Assembly: GCF_022606295.1 (NCBI RefSeq) | Contig: NZ_JAHHZS010000008.1 | Span: 1-64,000 of the forward strand | Direction of reading: 5' to 3' | Origin: Arthrobacter bambusae | GTDB lineage: Bacteria > Actinomycetota > Actinomycetes > Actinomycetales > Micrococcaceae | Length of the DNA stretch: 64,000 nucleotides | Shown: positions 27,813 to 37,760 of the stretch, one piece after another | Layout: each line of letters starts with the position of its first letter | How positions within the stretch are numbered: the stretch's first letter is position 1 | Made by a program: the position numbers and the translations under genes | Notes under the pieces: model-generated | Databases searched by the model: none | What the model saw: only the letters and a program-made list of their open reading frames with translations | Told to the model about the DNA's origin: nothing

Positions 27813-30275
27813 TCACTTGCGCGGATCGCCCGCGGGCTCCACATCGATGATGCGATGGATGGACAAGACTCTTTCGGTGTCCCTGGCCGCGTCGAACACC
27901 CTGACGCGCCCTCCCGACACCGATACGGGAACAACTGTTTCTGTATTGGAATTCCCCGAGCCGTCAACCACGTTCATGGTGACCGCTTGCTTCAGCCGGA
28001 TGGCCCTCTGCAGGGTTTCGAGTCCGAGTTGCGTTGCCGCCTCGCCGGTCGCGTCGCCGTGGACAGAATGATGTTGCCTCAGTACCGAAAGCTGGGCGTC
28101 GACGTCGTCGTCCGGCGGTGCGGTGCGGGGCGCGGTGTACACGGGGCGGGCCCCGCCGGCCAGCGCCGTCGTCCTCCTGTAGCGCACGACGGCGGTCTCC
28201 GCCTCCTGCACGGCGGGCGAGAGTCCCAGCTCGCGCAGCACCCTCGCGACCTCCCGCGGGCTCGCCGTGGAGGTCAGCACCGTGGGGGCGATCCGGACAA
28301 GTCCGAGGCTTGAGGCTCCCGGCTCGTGAACGAGTTCGGCGATGGCTGCCTCGTCGTCGCTCTGGATGAAACTGGGGCTGCTGGCGACACGCAGGCGGCC
28401 GTGCCGCGAGGCGATGTCCTTGATCAAGTACCGGAGCGGCTGGGGGACATCGGTGGCCGAGTGGGTGCGCAGGAACCCGAGGATGGTTTCGGCGTCCTGG
28501 CCGGCGTCCAACGCGCGCCGGATCGAATCTCCGGAGAATCGGAAGATCGTCGCCGGGCCCTGGCCTTCGGCGTCGGCGATCAGAAGCAGTTTTTCGCTCA
28601 GCTCGGGGGCCAGGTACCCGGGGGCGACGGCGGTCAGGTCTGCTTGCAGGAGGACATGGTTCACCGCGGCGGGGAGGTGTTCGCCGAGGATGCTGAGGGC
28701 CAGTTCGGGCTGTTCGGTGGCGATCGCCGAACCAAGCTGGGTGAGGGCGCCGGAACCCATGAGCCCCAGGAGTTCGGCTTCGTGCAGGATGCCGCGGACA
28801 AGGGAACTGAACCGCCGCGACATCCGAGGCTGGGCCCATTCGGCGCGTTCCATGACGGCTTCGGCGTTGAGCACAGGAGCCTTGCCGTCCGGTGCTTCCA
28901 CCTCGAGGGTGAGTTCTTCGAGGATCTCCAGGATCCGTTTGCGGACCAGCGGGGCGTCAGGGCGCTGGGCCTCGGCGGACAGGGCATTGATGGAGGTTGC
29001 CGCGGAGCCCGTTCGCGGTGCCGTGGTGCCGGGCCCCGGAAGGGTCTGGCCCACGAGGGAAGGAGCGCGCTCGCTGGCAAGCCAGGCGTTGACCAGCCAC
29101 AGCCACTGTTCCTGGCGCGGGAGCGTGAGCCATTCCAGCGATGGCGGTTGCACCCACGTGGAACTGTCCACATCGAGGCGCAGTAATCCGGACAAGGCAC
29201 CGAGCTCGAGGATGAGTGCGGTCTCGGATAAACCGAGGCGGAGGCTGTCGGCGAGGCGTTTGAGCTCGCGCACGCCCACACCGCCGCTGCGCAGGGTGAC
29301 CACCGGCTGCTCGCGGACCGCGTACAGGAGTTCACCCACCAGCCGGAGCACTTCGGCGATGGCACCCATGGCGGCATTGCGGCGCAGGGCGGCACTCGTC
29401 TGGCCCAGCTCCGGCACGGGAGGCTTCAAGGTGAAGTGGTCCACGATCGCGCCGCCGCGCAGGGACAGGCCGACGCTGTGCGGAAGCTCAACGTGGCCCG
29501 CGTCGAGGGGAACAAGCAGTCCACGGGCCAGGAGCCAGTCCACGGGGCCGACGTCGCGGCCTTCATGGAGCACGGAGGCCTTGCGCTGGGCCTGCGGAAC
29601 GGCGCCCATGGCCCAACTGCCGAACTTGTTCAAAAGGGGACGTGTCCGGACAGGTGCCTCGGACAGGATGTGCTGAAGGTTCTCCGGGGTCGATGTCCAA
29701 TGTTGCAGTGCCAAAGCCGCGTCCATGGGCGTCGTGGCGGCCAGGATATGGGCGCCGCTCTGGTGGAGCTCGGCAACGAGGTGCACCACCCGCTGCGCGA
29801 AGGCAGGCTGCAGTCGGACCAACTCGGTGTAGCTGCGGCCCAAGCCCGCCGGGTAGATGCCGATGACGTCCTTGAGGCTGCCCACCGGCAAGTAGAAACG
29901 CTGCCTGCCTGGATTGTGCACCGTGGCCGGCGGATCGGCCCGGTGGATGAGGGCCAGCTCCTGGAGCTTGCTCAGGATCGGTTCGAGCGCGGCAAGCGTC
30001 GCTCCGTTGATGCACCTCTTCAATCCGGCCGCCGATGCGCTGTGGCCGGTGTCCGTGTTGGTGCATAGGTGGAGCGTCTCCAGCACCTGCATCTCCGGTT
30101 TGTTCAGCCGTTCCAGGGCGCGCTGCACGCTGACCCGGGCACTTGCCCTCGCTGCGAGGGCGGCGAAATCCGGTGCGATGGGGGAGATCAGGTCCGGCCG
30201 CGCGGCAAACAAGGCCCGCAGCGAATCGTCGCTGCGCGCTTCCAGTTCCTTGCTGAGCGCGCGAATAAGGGACAT
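27813..30275 (-). CDS. Helicase-associated protein (XPB partner)
   Basis: 820 residues, of the helicase C-terminal/associated family found directly upstream of XPB in actinobacteria. Start MSLIRALSKELEARSDDSLRAL at ATG 30275. It has winged-helix-like repeats in the N-terminal half (LAALEPILSKLQELALIHR) and a later LGLSPAVQEAETAVVRYRR, matching the XPB N-terminal helicase-like domain; there is no Walker A motif. Near the end a Ser/Thr-rich WYL-like segment (AVTMNVVDGSGNSNTETVVP) occurs, as in WYL proteins. Tight linkage to the helicase suggests that it is a regulatory or loading subunit. The biochemical role is unknown. Confidence 0.85.
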   Translation of the reverse strand: MSLIRALSKELEARSDDSLRALFAARPDLISPIAPDFAALAARASARVSVQRALERLNKPEMQVLETLHLCTNTDTGHSASAAGLKRCINGATLAALEPILSKLQELALIHRADPPATVHNPGRQRFYLPVGSLKDVIGIYPAGLGRSYTELVRLQPAFAQRVVHLVAELHQSGAHILAATTPMDAALALQHWTSTPENLQHILSEAPVRTRPLLNKFGSWAMGAVPQAQRKASVLHEGRDVGPVDWLLARGLLVPLDAGHVELPHSVGLSLRGGAIVDHFTLKPPVPELGQTSAALRRNAAMGAIAEVLRLVGELLYAVREQPVVTLRSGGVGVRELKRLADSLRLGLSETALILELGALSGLLRLDVDSSTWVQPPSLEWLTLPRQEQWLWLVNAWLASERAPSLVGQTLPGPGTTAPRTGSAATSINALSAEAQRPDAPLVRKRILEILEELTLEVEAPDGKAPVLNAEAVMERAEWAQPRMSRRFSSLVRGILHEAELLGLMGSGALTQLGSAIATEQPELALSILGEHLPAAVNHVLLQADLTAVAPGYLAPELSEKLLLIADAEGQGPATIFRFSGDSIRRALDAGQDAETILGFLRTHSATDVPQPLRYLIKDIASRHGRLRVASSPSFIQSDDEAAIAELVHEPGASSLGLVRIAPTVLTSTASPREVARVLRELGLSPAVQEAETAVVRYRRTTALAGGARPVYTAPRTAPPDDDVDAQLSVLRQHHSVHGDATGEAATQLGLETLQRAIRLKQAVTMNVVDGSGNSNTETVVPVSVSGGRVRVFDAARDTERVLSIHRIIDVEPAGDPRK

Positions 30276-30324
30276 CAGTTCAACGTTACCGCCAGGCGGG
30301 CCCGCCGTCGGGCTTTCCGGCCGC

Positions 30325-30540
30325 TCATTGACGGCGCCGTGCCCACACGGAGTCAACCACCAGTGCGGCCATCAGAATGAAGGCGAGCGGCAGCCCGTAC
30401 AGGGCGGTGGACGTGACCCACACCGGGGCCACGCCGTTGCCATAAGCGATCACCATGACGGCGGCGACGGCCGCCAGGGACAGGACTGCGACGACGGCGG
30501 CAACGATCGTGAGCGGCCGGCGGAAGTCGTGGGGAATCAT
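30325..30540 (-). CDS. Small two-TM membrane protein
   Basis: 71 residues from ATG 30540 (MIPHDFRRP). Two hydrophobic helices: LTIVAAVVAVLSLAAVAAVM and ALYGLPLAFILMAALVVD, ending with ARRRQ, so both ends face the cytosol. It resembles DUF2530-type actinobacterial proteins in size and layout, but I cannot confirm that. It lies just upstream of the XPB partner in the same direction and is divergent from the cold-shock gene; the 243-base gap 30541-30783 holds promoters but no other gene I can see. Confidence 0.65.
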   Translation of the reverse strand: MIPHDFRRPLTIVAAVVAVLSLAAVAAVMVIAYGNGVAPVWVTSTALYGLPLAFILMAALVVDSVWARRRQ

Positions 30541-30783
30541 GCATGCAACGCTAACAGTCCGGGGCCGCATCACCGGTTCCGGCCCGGGTGCAGTCCGGTC
30601 GCGGACAAATGGCGGCGGCACCGGCCTGCTGGAGCCTCAAAGCGCGATTCCGCGGCCGGGCAGGATAACCTTGAAGCAATAGACCAACACGGTCCAGGCA
30701 GTTACCCCTATTCCCGCAGCATCCTGCGGATGCGGTGGCGCGCCGGCTGTGTCTCGCAAGTCAGAACGAAGAAGGTTGATTAC

Positions 30784-31167
30784 GTGCCCACCGGCAAGGT
30801 CAAGTGGTATGACAAGGACAAAGGCTTCGGATTCCTCGCGGCAGAGGACGGCCAGGAAGTGTTTCTGCCCAAATCAGCGCTGCCCGAAGGCGTAGCGGAT
30901 CTCAAAGCGGGCACCCGGGTTGAGTTCGGCGTCGCCGATGGTCGCCGGGGCGCGCAAGCCCTTGGCCTCCGCGTGCTGGACAAGTTGCCATCCATCGCCA
31001 AGGCCAAGCGCATGAACGCCCGCGAGCTTGCTCCGGTAGTCCAGGATCTCGTTTCCGTCCTGGACAACCTCTCCGGCACGTTGTCCGCCGGCAAGTACCC
31101 TGAAGGCGCCAAGGGCAAGGCCATTGCCGCAGCCCTGCGCAAGGTCGCCGACGAGCTGGAAGCCTAA
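30784..31167 (+). CDS. Cold-shock domain protein with helical C-terminal extension
   Basis: 127 residues, nearly twice a usual Csp. The N-terminal CSD (1-66) has VKWYDKDKGFGFLAAEDG (RNP1) and QEVFLPKSAL (RNP2), with FLPK in place of the usual FVH. After it come about 60 residues of amphipathic helix, SIAKAKRMNARELAPVVQDL, ending AAALRKVADELEA. The extension is likely a protein-binding or dimer part. GTG 30784 has AAGAAGG nine bases upstream. The DUF3027 gene starts 7 bases after the stop, so both are in one operon, an arrangement kept in actinobacteria. Confidence 0.9.
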   Translation: MPTGKVKWYDKDKGFGFLAAEDGQEVFLPKSALPEGVADLKAGTRVEFGVADGRRGAQALGLRVLDKLPSIAKAKRMNARELAPVVQDLVSVLDNLSGTLSAGKYPEGAKGKAIAAALRKVADELEA

Positions 31168-31174
31168 AGCTGCC

Positions 31175-31759
31175 ATGACATCGGAATCCGCTGAAGCCAG
31201 TCCTGAAGAGAACGGCACTGGCGCCGCTGCTGGAACGGCTGGAACGCCTGGTTCCGGTGCTGAGCGGAAGCCGGCAACGGCGAAACCCCGCACCGGCATC
31301 CCCGTGTGGCGCGTCGGCAAGCCGGACGCTTTCCTGGCCGCCGCCGTCGATGTTGCCCGCAACGCGGTGGAGACCATAGCCCGGCCGGGTGAAATCGGCC
31401 CGCACATTGCAGCGCGCTCCGAAGGCGAACGCGTGGTCACCCACCTGTTCGAATCGCGGCTGGCAGGCTATGGCGGTTGGCAGTGGTACGCGGTGGTGAC
31501 CCGCAACTCGCGCTCCAAGGTTGTCACCGTCAGCGAGCTTGGACTGTTGCCGTCGGAGGACTCCATCCTCGCGCCGGAATGGGTGCCGTGGGCAAAACGC
31601 GTCCGTCCGGAGGACGAGGCTACCGCGGCCGAAGAACTCGCGGAAGAGGCCGTCGTCGCCGTTGACGTGGACGACGACGGCGAGCCCTCCGGTTCGCAGG
31701 CCGCCGCTTCCGGTGACGCACCAGAGAACGACGACGTCGACGACATCGAGGCTGACTAA
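31175..31759 (+). CDS. DUF3027 domain protein
   Basis: 194 residues. A disordered Ala/Gly/Thr-rich head (1-40) precedes the DUF3027 domain: RVGKPDAFLAAAVDVARNAV, GYGGWQWYAVVTRNSR and the signature LAPEWVPWAKRVRPED. The tail is strongly acidic (VDVDDDGEPSG, NDDVDDIEAD). The family is actinobacterial with no assigned function; its pairing with the cold-shock gene 7 bases upstream suggests a role with RNA. The start ATG 31175 has a poor ribosome site, which suggests coupling to translation of the preceding gene. Confidence 0.88.
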   Translation: MTSESAEASPEENGTGAAAGTAGTPGSGAERKPATAKPRTGIPVWRVGKPDAFLAAAVDVARNAVETIARPGEIGPHIAARSEGERVVTHLFESRLAGYGGWQWYAVVTRNSRSKVVTVSELGLLPSEDSILAPEWVPWAKRVRPEDEATAAEELAEEAVVAVDVDDDGEPSGSQAAASGDAPENDDVDDIEAD

Positions 31760-31803
31760 CCTTTGGCGGACCCGGCGAGTGAATTCCTTGAAGGTGGAAA
31801 CTG

Positions 31804-33150
31804 ATGTCCACTTTCAAATCGCTGGGTGTCCCTAACTACCGCATCTGGTTCATCGGTGCCCTCATTTCCAACGTCGGCACGTGGATGCAGCGGACTGCCC
31901 AGGATTGGTTGGTCTTCGCCCATCTGAGCAATCACGACGCCGGCGCCATGGGCGTGACCTTGGCCCTCCAACTCGGCCCGCAGCTTTTCCTTGCTCCGTG
32001 GGCCGGACTGCTTGCCGACCGCTACAGCCGGCGCAGGCTCCTTGTCATGACGCAATCGGCGATGGCAGTCCTGAGCACTGGCTTGGGACTGCTGGTGCTG
32101 AGCGGTGCGGCGCAGTTGTGGCATGTCTATGTGTTCGCGCTGGTGCTGGGCGTCGTCTCGGCACTTGACGCACCGGTCCGCCAGACGTTCGTCTCGGAAC
32201 TGGTCAAGGACGACTATCTTGCCAATGCCGTTGCATTGAACAGCGCATCCTTCAACGTTGCGCGCATGATCGGTCCCGCCGTGGCCGGCGTCCTGACAGT
32301 GGCCGTGGGCCCGGGCTGGGTGTTCATGATCAACACCGTGACCTTCCTCGCAATGCTTGGCGCGATCCGGGCCATTCCCCTAGCCTCCCTGCGCGTCCAG
32401 CCCCGGGCAGCCGCAGGCAAAGGCCGCATCCGGGAGGGGCTTCGCTACGTCCGCAATCGACCGGACATTGTGGTTGTCCTCGTCGCGATTTTCATCATGG
32501 GCACATTCGGCTTGAACTTCGTCCTCTTCATTGCGGCCATGGTCGGCACGGAATTCGGCATGGACGCGGGCGCCTTCGGGCTCCTCAACTCGGTCATGGC
32601 GATCGGCTCCGTCGCAGGGGCGCTCCTTGCCGCCCGGCGCGGCCGGCCACGGATGCGCCTCATCTTCGCGGCGGCGGGCGGGTTCGGCCTCGCGAGCGGA
32701 CTGGCGGCGCTGGCACCGAATTACACCATGTTTGCCTTGGCGCTGATTCCCTGCGGCTTGTTTGCCCTGACCATGATCACCAGCGCCAACGGCTACGTGC
32801 AATCCACCACTGAACCTGTCATGCGCGGCCGGGTCATGGCGCTCTACATGGCCATCTTCATGGGTGGAACGCCCATCGGTGCACCGTTCGTCGGCTGGGT
32901 ATCCAACGTCGCCGGACCCCGATGGGCTGTGGGTGTGGCCGCCGCCGCGGGCGCCGGCACCGCCGTCGTCGGCATCGTGTGGATCATTCGCGCGCGCCAG
33001 CTGCGGCTCCGTTTCGATCGAACCGCCCGAGGGCTGCGGTTCTTCCGCATTGAGTCCTTGGGCGCGGGCGATGCTCTTAATAAGGACAGCGCCGTTAAAG
33101 AGGCCAGCGCCGCCCGGGATCCGCACCCGGACGACGCCGACAAGCCCTGA
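31804..33150 (+). CDS. MFS transporter, EntS/MFS_3-like (12 TM)
   Basis: 448 residues with about 12 TM helices. The start SLGVPNYRIWFIGALISNVG then WMQRTAQDWLVF is the pattern of MFS_3 exporters (enterobactin exporter EntS, macrolide exporters). Motif A is LLADRYSRRRLL. ATG 31804 follows GAAGGTGGAAA. It lies 44 bases after DUF3027 on the same strand but is probably a separate unit, and it converges on serC. A siderophore or drug is a possible substrate; the sequence does not tell which. Confidence 0.88.
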   Translation: MSTFKSLGVPNYRIWFIGALISNVGTWMQRTAQDWLVFAHLSNHDAGAMGVTLALQLGPQLFLAPWAGLLADRYSRRRLLVMTQSAMAVLSTGLGLLVLSGAAQLWHVYVFALVLGVVSALDAPVRQTFVSELVKDDYLANAVALNSASFNVARMIGPAVAGVLTVAVGPGWVFMINTVTFLAMLGAIRAIPLASLRVQPRAAAGKGRIREGLRYVRNRPDIVVVLVAIFIMGTFGLNFVLFIAAMVGTEFGMDAGAFGLLNSVMAIGSVAGALLAARRGRPRMRLIFAAAGGFGLASGLAALAPNYTMFALALIPCGLFALTMITSANGYVQSTTEPVMRGRVMALYMAIFMGGTPIGAPFVGWVSNVAGPRWAVGVAAAAGAGTAVVGIVWIIRARQLRLRFDRTARGLRFFRIESLGAGDALNKDSAVKEASAARDPHPDDADKP

Positions 33151-33171
33151 CCGCAGGAACGCGGCCGGCGC

Positions 33172-34329
<1,158 letters not shown>

Positions 34330-34492
34330 CTAGATGGGTCGTGGCAGGTGGCAAGCTGCCTCCTTCGACTTCCCAATTCTGCCCGACGCCGCAGGCGGGG
34401 GCAGAACCGGAGGTGTCATAGTCCGCCACGTGGAAAGCATTTGTTTGGTCGGCTCCGGATGGGACGGCGGAAGAGCGCTGGACCGGCGTCGT

Positions 34493-34526
34493 AATTATCC
34501 GGAGTAATTCCAAATAAGCTAAGCTT
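34493..34526. promoter_or_regulatory. Clustered small palindromes upstream of dtxR
   Basis: AATTA-TCCGGAG-TAATT (34493-34509) and the odd palindrome AAGCT-A-AGCTT (34516-34526) lie in an AT-rich spot about 50-80 bases before the dtxR-type gene. They are likely promoter or operator parts. They do not match the DtxR consensus. The rest of the serC-dtxR spacer (34303-34492) shows no gene. Confidence 0.45.
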
Positions 34527-34574
34527 GGAGCTGGCGAAAACACGCAAGATACTGCGCTCGAGGAGCTGAGCTGG

Positions 34575-35270
34575 ATGACGGATCTGATCGATACCACTGA
34601 GATGTATCTTCGGACCATTTTGGAGCTTGAAGAAGAGAACATCGTGGCTCTTCGCGCACGCATCGCCGAACGCTTGCGGCACTCCGGCCCAACTGTTTCC
34701 CAGACGATCGGTCGGATGGAACGCGACGGCCTGGTGATTGTGTCCAACGACCGGCACCTTGAGCTGACCGAAACGGGCCGGAAACGCGCCACGGAAGTCA
34801 TGCGCAAGCACCGGCTCGCGGAACGGCTCCTCGCCGATGTCATCGGGCTTGACTGGGCCTACGTCCACGATGAAGCGTGCCGCTGGGAGCACGTCATGAG
34901 CGAGCGCGTGGAGCGGCGGCTCTACGAGCTCCTGGACCACCCCACGGAATCGCCCTACGGCAACCCCATTCCGGGACTCGAAGCATTGGGCGGAGCCGCG
35001 TCCCACGCGTTTACGGACGGCGTGGTCAACCTCCTTGACGCGATGAACGAATACTCACCTGAAAACCGGGTCACCGTCAGCCGATTGGCCGAACCGATCC
35101 AGGTGGAACCGGAACTCCTGGTGCAGCTGGACGAGGGCGGAATCCGTCCCGGTGCCAGGGTTTCCCTGGAACGGGTGGGGGAGTACATCTCAGTCCGCGT
35201 GCCCAATATCGACGGCGCCCTGGAGCTGCCGCCGGAGGTTGCCTCGCACGTGTTTGTCACGGTCGCCTAG
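34575..35270 (+). CDS. DtxR/IdeR-family iron-dependent repressor
   Basis: 231 residues, matching DtxR/IdeR/DmdR1 in order: the wHTH domain [20 protein letters not shown] with [18 protein letters not shown], the metal and dimerisation domain ([20 protein letters not shown], then [12 protein letters not shown], with Cys, Glu and His ligands as in DtxR), and the C-terminal SH3-like FeoA domain ([14 protein letters not shown]). When loaded with iron it should bind TTAGGTTAGGCTAACCTAA-like boxes; one lies at 14593-14611. The conserved Cys in [10 protein letters not shown] fits the iron (IdeR) rather than the manganese (MntR) branch. Confidence 0.93.
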   Translation: MTDLIDTTEMYLRTILELEEENIVALRARIAERLRHSGPTVSQTIGRMERDGLVIVSNDRHLELTETGRKRATEVMRKHRLAERLLADVIGLDWAYVHDEACRWEHVMSERVERRLYELLDHPTESPYGNPIPGLEALGGAASHAFTDGVVNLLDAMNEYSPENRVTVSRLAEPIQVEPELLVQLDEGGIRPGARVSLERVGEYISVRVPNIDGALELPPEVASHVFVTVA

Positions 35271-35308
35271 CCTCTCCGGCAAGGCGAGCGGCAAAGATAA
35301 CGAAATTA

Positions 35309-35336
35309 TTACCGCGGGGGCTTAATCCCCTATAGT
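35309..35336 (+). promoter_or_regulatory. Probable promoter of the M23 peptidase transcript
   Basis: TTACCG (35309-35314) and TATAGT (35331-35336) are separated by 16 bases and lie about 40 bases before the c-di-AMP riboswitch, giving a transcript start near 35343. Assigned by eye. Confidence 0.5.
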
Positions 35337-35374
35337 TGGGTACTGGCGCCGATACCAAAGCGTTACCTGATCCG

Positions 35375-35593
35375 AAGCCGAGTTCTGCCAGTGGATCAGG
35401 TGGATTAGTCCATTCACTGGCAGAAGCGGGGGAACCACCATCGGCCGTCGAAAGACGGCCTTGGGGTGAAGTCCGCAGCAGAAGCACACATTGCGCAGGG
35501 TCCTCCTCGGAGTAGCCCTGCGCTTCGCGTCCTTCGTGCGGACCGGGTCCACGATCTCTCTGGCCCGAATCCGACAGCTAACTTCGCAGGCTT
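35375..35593 (+). promoter_or_regulatory. c-di-AMP riboswitch (ydaO-yuaA class), copy 1
   Basis: Closing stem AAGCC (35375-35379) with GGCTT (35589-35593). The long P2/P3 hairpin has TTCTGCCAGTG with CACTGGCAGAA, then the conserved GCGGGGGAACCA, the TTGGGGTGAA segment, and the 3' core CCGAATCCGACAGCTAACTTCGCAGGC. These are the hallmarks of the class. In actinobacteria this riboswitch sits before wall hydrolase and Rpf genes, and c-di-AMP binding turns expression off in the cases known. Here the TTG start of the M23 gene is 17 bases beyond. Confidence 0.95.
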
Positions 35594-35609
35594 GCCAGAG
35601 AGGAAAACC

Positions 35610-36428
35610 TTGACCACGCAGAACACCAGGGGCCGCAGGCGCGCGTCCGGTCCTGCTGCTGAGCTGCGGAGCGCAAGCGCCGTCGAGCACCAGCGGCCCC
35701 GCGATCCCCATCGCGAACTCCGCCGCCGCAAGGGACCTTTGCGGCAGATGGCCGAGTTCGCCGCAGCGAGCGGAGCGGGGCAGAAGGCCGGCGTGGCCCT
35801 TGCGGCTACCGGCCTCATCCTCACGATCGCCATGCCGGGCGCCGGCGCCATGACGGCCACCCCTGAGTTGAACCAGACGGCCCTGGCAGTGGGAACCCAG
35901 CCTGAAATCCCGGCCGCGGCAAGCGCCACGATCGATTTCAGCCGCGCTGCGGTTTCCACCACGGCAGATCCGGACAGCAGGCTCAAACAGCTCCTGAGCG
36001 CGCAGTCCGTCGGCACCATCACGACGTCGTCCTCCAAGGGCACACTCGGGGCGCCGCTGGATACCCTGATCACGGCCTCGCCGTTCGGTTACCGCGTGAA
36101 CCCCATCACGGGCGGCCTAGGCGAATTCCACCGGGGCCAGGACTTCGTGGCCCAGTGCGGCACCCAGGTCCATGCCGCTGCGGCGGGCAAGGTGACCTTC
36201 GCCGGCTGGCATCCGTATGGCGGCGGGAACCGCATTGTGGTGGACCACGGCAACGGCCTGGAAACCACGTACAACCATTTGTCTTCGTTCAACGTCCACG
36301 TGGGCCAGACTGTCAGCCGCGGCGACGTCATCGCGTTGAGCGGCACTACCGGCGCCTCCACCGGCTGCCACCTCCATTTTGAAGTCATGGTCAACGGCGA
36401 CGTCGTCGACCCCCTGGGCTGGCTGTAG
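35610..36428 (+). CDS. Secreted M23 (LytM/lysostaphin-like) peptidase
   Basis: 272 residues. The basic head (TTQNTRGRRRASGPAAELR) is long for a signal peptide; the hydrophobic segment is VALAATGLILTIAMPGAGA at about 70-88, so export by signal peptide or anchor is likely. The M23 catalytic domain has the zinc ligands FHRGQDF (HxxxD) and HLHFEVMVNG (HxH), with TTYNHLSSF between. It cuts peptidoglycan cross-links or bridges. TTG 35610 follows GAGAGGAAAA; longer frames read into the riboswitch. Control by c-di-AMP riboswitch links it to wall and osmotic homeostasis. Confidence 0.9.
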   Translation: MTTQNTRGRRRASGPAAELRSASAVEHQRPRDPHRELRRRKGPLRQMAEFAAASGAGQKAGVALAATGLILTIAMPGAGAMTATPELNQTALAVGTQPEIPAAASATIDFSRAAVSTTADPDSRLKQLLSAQSVGTITTSSSKGTLGAPLDTLITASPFGYRVNPITGGLGEFHRGQDFVAQCGTQVHAAAAGKVTFAGWHPYGGGNRIVVDHGNGLETTYNHLSSFNVHVGQTVSRGDVIALSGTTGASTGCHLHFEVMVNGDVVDPLGWL

Positions 36429-36457
36429 CCAATCCGATGGAAGCCTCTCGCATGCTT

Positions 36458-36489
36458 GTCACGCTCCGTGACCTGAATGTGACATTCAG
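36458..36489. promoter_or_regulatory. Two abutting perfect inverted repeats before the second riboswitch
   Basis: GTCACG-CTC-CGTGAC (36458-36472) is directly followed by CTGAATG-TGA-CATTCAG (36473-36489). They lie after the M23 stop and before the second riboswitch, where the promoter of the NlpC/P60 gene is expected. They may be regulator sites (the GTGAC units recall CRP-like half-sites) or an end-of-message hairpin for the M23 gene; no T-run follows. Confidence 0.6.
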
Positions 36490-36551
36490 CCAAAACTCAT
36501 GTACCGTCTAAGACGCATCAACTTTTAGAGAGTTGATGCACTCGAGTGGAT

Positions 36552-36726
36552 TGCCTAGCTCTGCCACTGCTCGAGGTTCCGTTCGCAAAACATCGTCTGG
36601 CAGAGGCGGGGGACCCACTTTTGGTCATCTTCACGGATGGCCTTGGGGTTAAGTCGCACAACTTCCGAGAGGGAGAAGTGTGGCCGGATGACTCCCATCC
36701 GAATCCGACAGCTTACCTCGCGGGCA
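36552..36726 (+). promoter_or_regulatory. c-di-AMP riboswitch (ydaO-yuaA class), copy 2
   Basis: Same architecture as the copy at 35375: closing stem TGCC / GGCA, a hairpin CTCTGCCA / TGGCAGAG, the conserved GCGGGGGACCCA, CCTTGGGGTTAAG and the 3' core CCGAATCCGACAGCTTACCTCGCGGGCA. It precedes the NlpC/P60 gene by 20 bases, with the ribosome site GGGAGAGG just after the closing stem, so it may act on termination or ribosome access. Confidence 0.95.
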
Positions 36727-36745
36727 TAGGGAGAGGCCTCTTAAC

Positions 36746-37510
36746 GTGTCTTCACGCTCTACTGTCGCGCGCCACCGTGCCGCGGTCACCAAGACCAACT
36801 CGCTTGCCGTTATCGCTAAGACTGTCGGCAGCAACGCCGGTGGCGTAGGCCGTCAGGCAGCGGTTATCGCAGCTGCTTCCGGTCTGGTGCTTACTAGCGG
36901 TATCGCAGCCAACGCTGCAGAAACCAACGTCCCCCGCGAGTCCACTTCGACTTCCGCCCTGGAAGTCCAGTCCGTCGCCCAAGCCAGCATTTCGGCCGAC
37001 TCCTCCGTCGCCATCAAGTACGAGCGCCCGACGGTTTCCACCGAGGCTGCTCCGGTTGTTGCTGCTCCGGTCGCTACCCAGGAAGCTGCTCCTGCTCCGC
37101 AGGCTGCAACGGGTGCCGCTACCGGCGTCTCGACGCTTTCCGTGACTGCTGCTGTTTCTCCCGCAACGAAGGTTGCCAGCGGCCAGGGCGCGGCAATTGC
37201 TGCCGCAGCTTACGCACAGCTTGGCGTTGCCCAGGACTGCACGGCCCTGGCTTCGAACTCCTTGGCTGCCGTTGGCATCCACTTCCACGGTTGGCCGGCA
37301 GACTACCTCTCCCTCGGCCGCACGGTCAGCGCTGCTGAAGCGCAGCCGGGTGACCTCGTCTACTACCAGAACGGTGGCATGGGCATGGCCCACATCGCCG
37401 TTTACGTCGGCAACGGCATGGCAGTCCACGGCGGCTGGAACGGTGGCACCACCGCCCTGTACAGCGTCAACGTCGGTTCCGGCCCGGTCTTCATCCGCGT
37501 CGGTGGCTAA
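36746..37510 (+). CDS. Secreted NlpC/P60 peptidoglycan hydrolase
   Basis: 254 residues. A twin-Arg-free but basic head (SSRSTVARHRAAVTKTNS) precedes a hydrophobic segment QAAVIAAASGLVLTSGIAAN and the cut site ANA-AE, so it is secreted. A Pro/Ala-rich linker (about 95-140) links to the NlpC/P60 domain: catalytic Cys in GVAQDCTALASNSLAAVGI, then PGDLVYYQNGG and the His in MAHIAVYVGNGMAVHGG. It should cut D-Glu to diamino acid bonds in the stem peptide. GTG 36746 follows GGGAGAGG. Regulation by c-di-AMP is predicted from the riboswitch. Confidence 0.93.
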   Translation: MSSRSTVARHRAAVTKTNSLAVIAKTVGSNAGGVGRQAAVIAAASGLVLTSGIAANAAETNVPRESTSTSALEVQSVAQASISADSSVAIKYERPTVSTEAAPVVAAPVATQEAAPAPQAATGAATGVSTLSVTAAVSPATKVASGQGAAIAAAAYAQLGVAQDCTALASNSLAAVGIHFHGWPADYLSLGRTVSAAEAQPGDLVYYQNGGMGMAHIAVYVGNGMAVHGGWNGGTTALYSVNVGSGPVFIRVGG

Positions 37511-37536
37511 TTAGCTCCGGCTACATAGTTTTCACT

Positions 37537-37577
37537 GGAACATCCCCGTCGGTCCGCCGGCGGGGATGTTCCGTTTT
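37537..37577 (+). terminator. Intrinsic terminator after the NlpC/P60 gene
   Basis: GGAACATCCCCG (37537-37548) and CGGGGATGTTCC (37561-37572) form a perfect 12-bp stem followed by GTTTT. It is the best standard terminator in the window. Confidence 0.93.
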
Positions 37578-37760
37578 AACCAGCATGCGCAAACGTGTCC
37601 GGCACATGAACTTTGACCGACACCGTCCTGGAACTCACGCTAGGATTCGTTGATCTGGCCTCCGGGTGTTTACTCTTAGGTTGTCGATCCACAGCCCGTA
37701 CATGCAGAGGGCAGCCGGCCCTCGCGCCCCTGACGGGTGCGGCCGTGAAGAGGTACGTGC

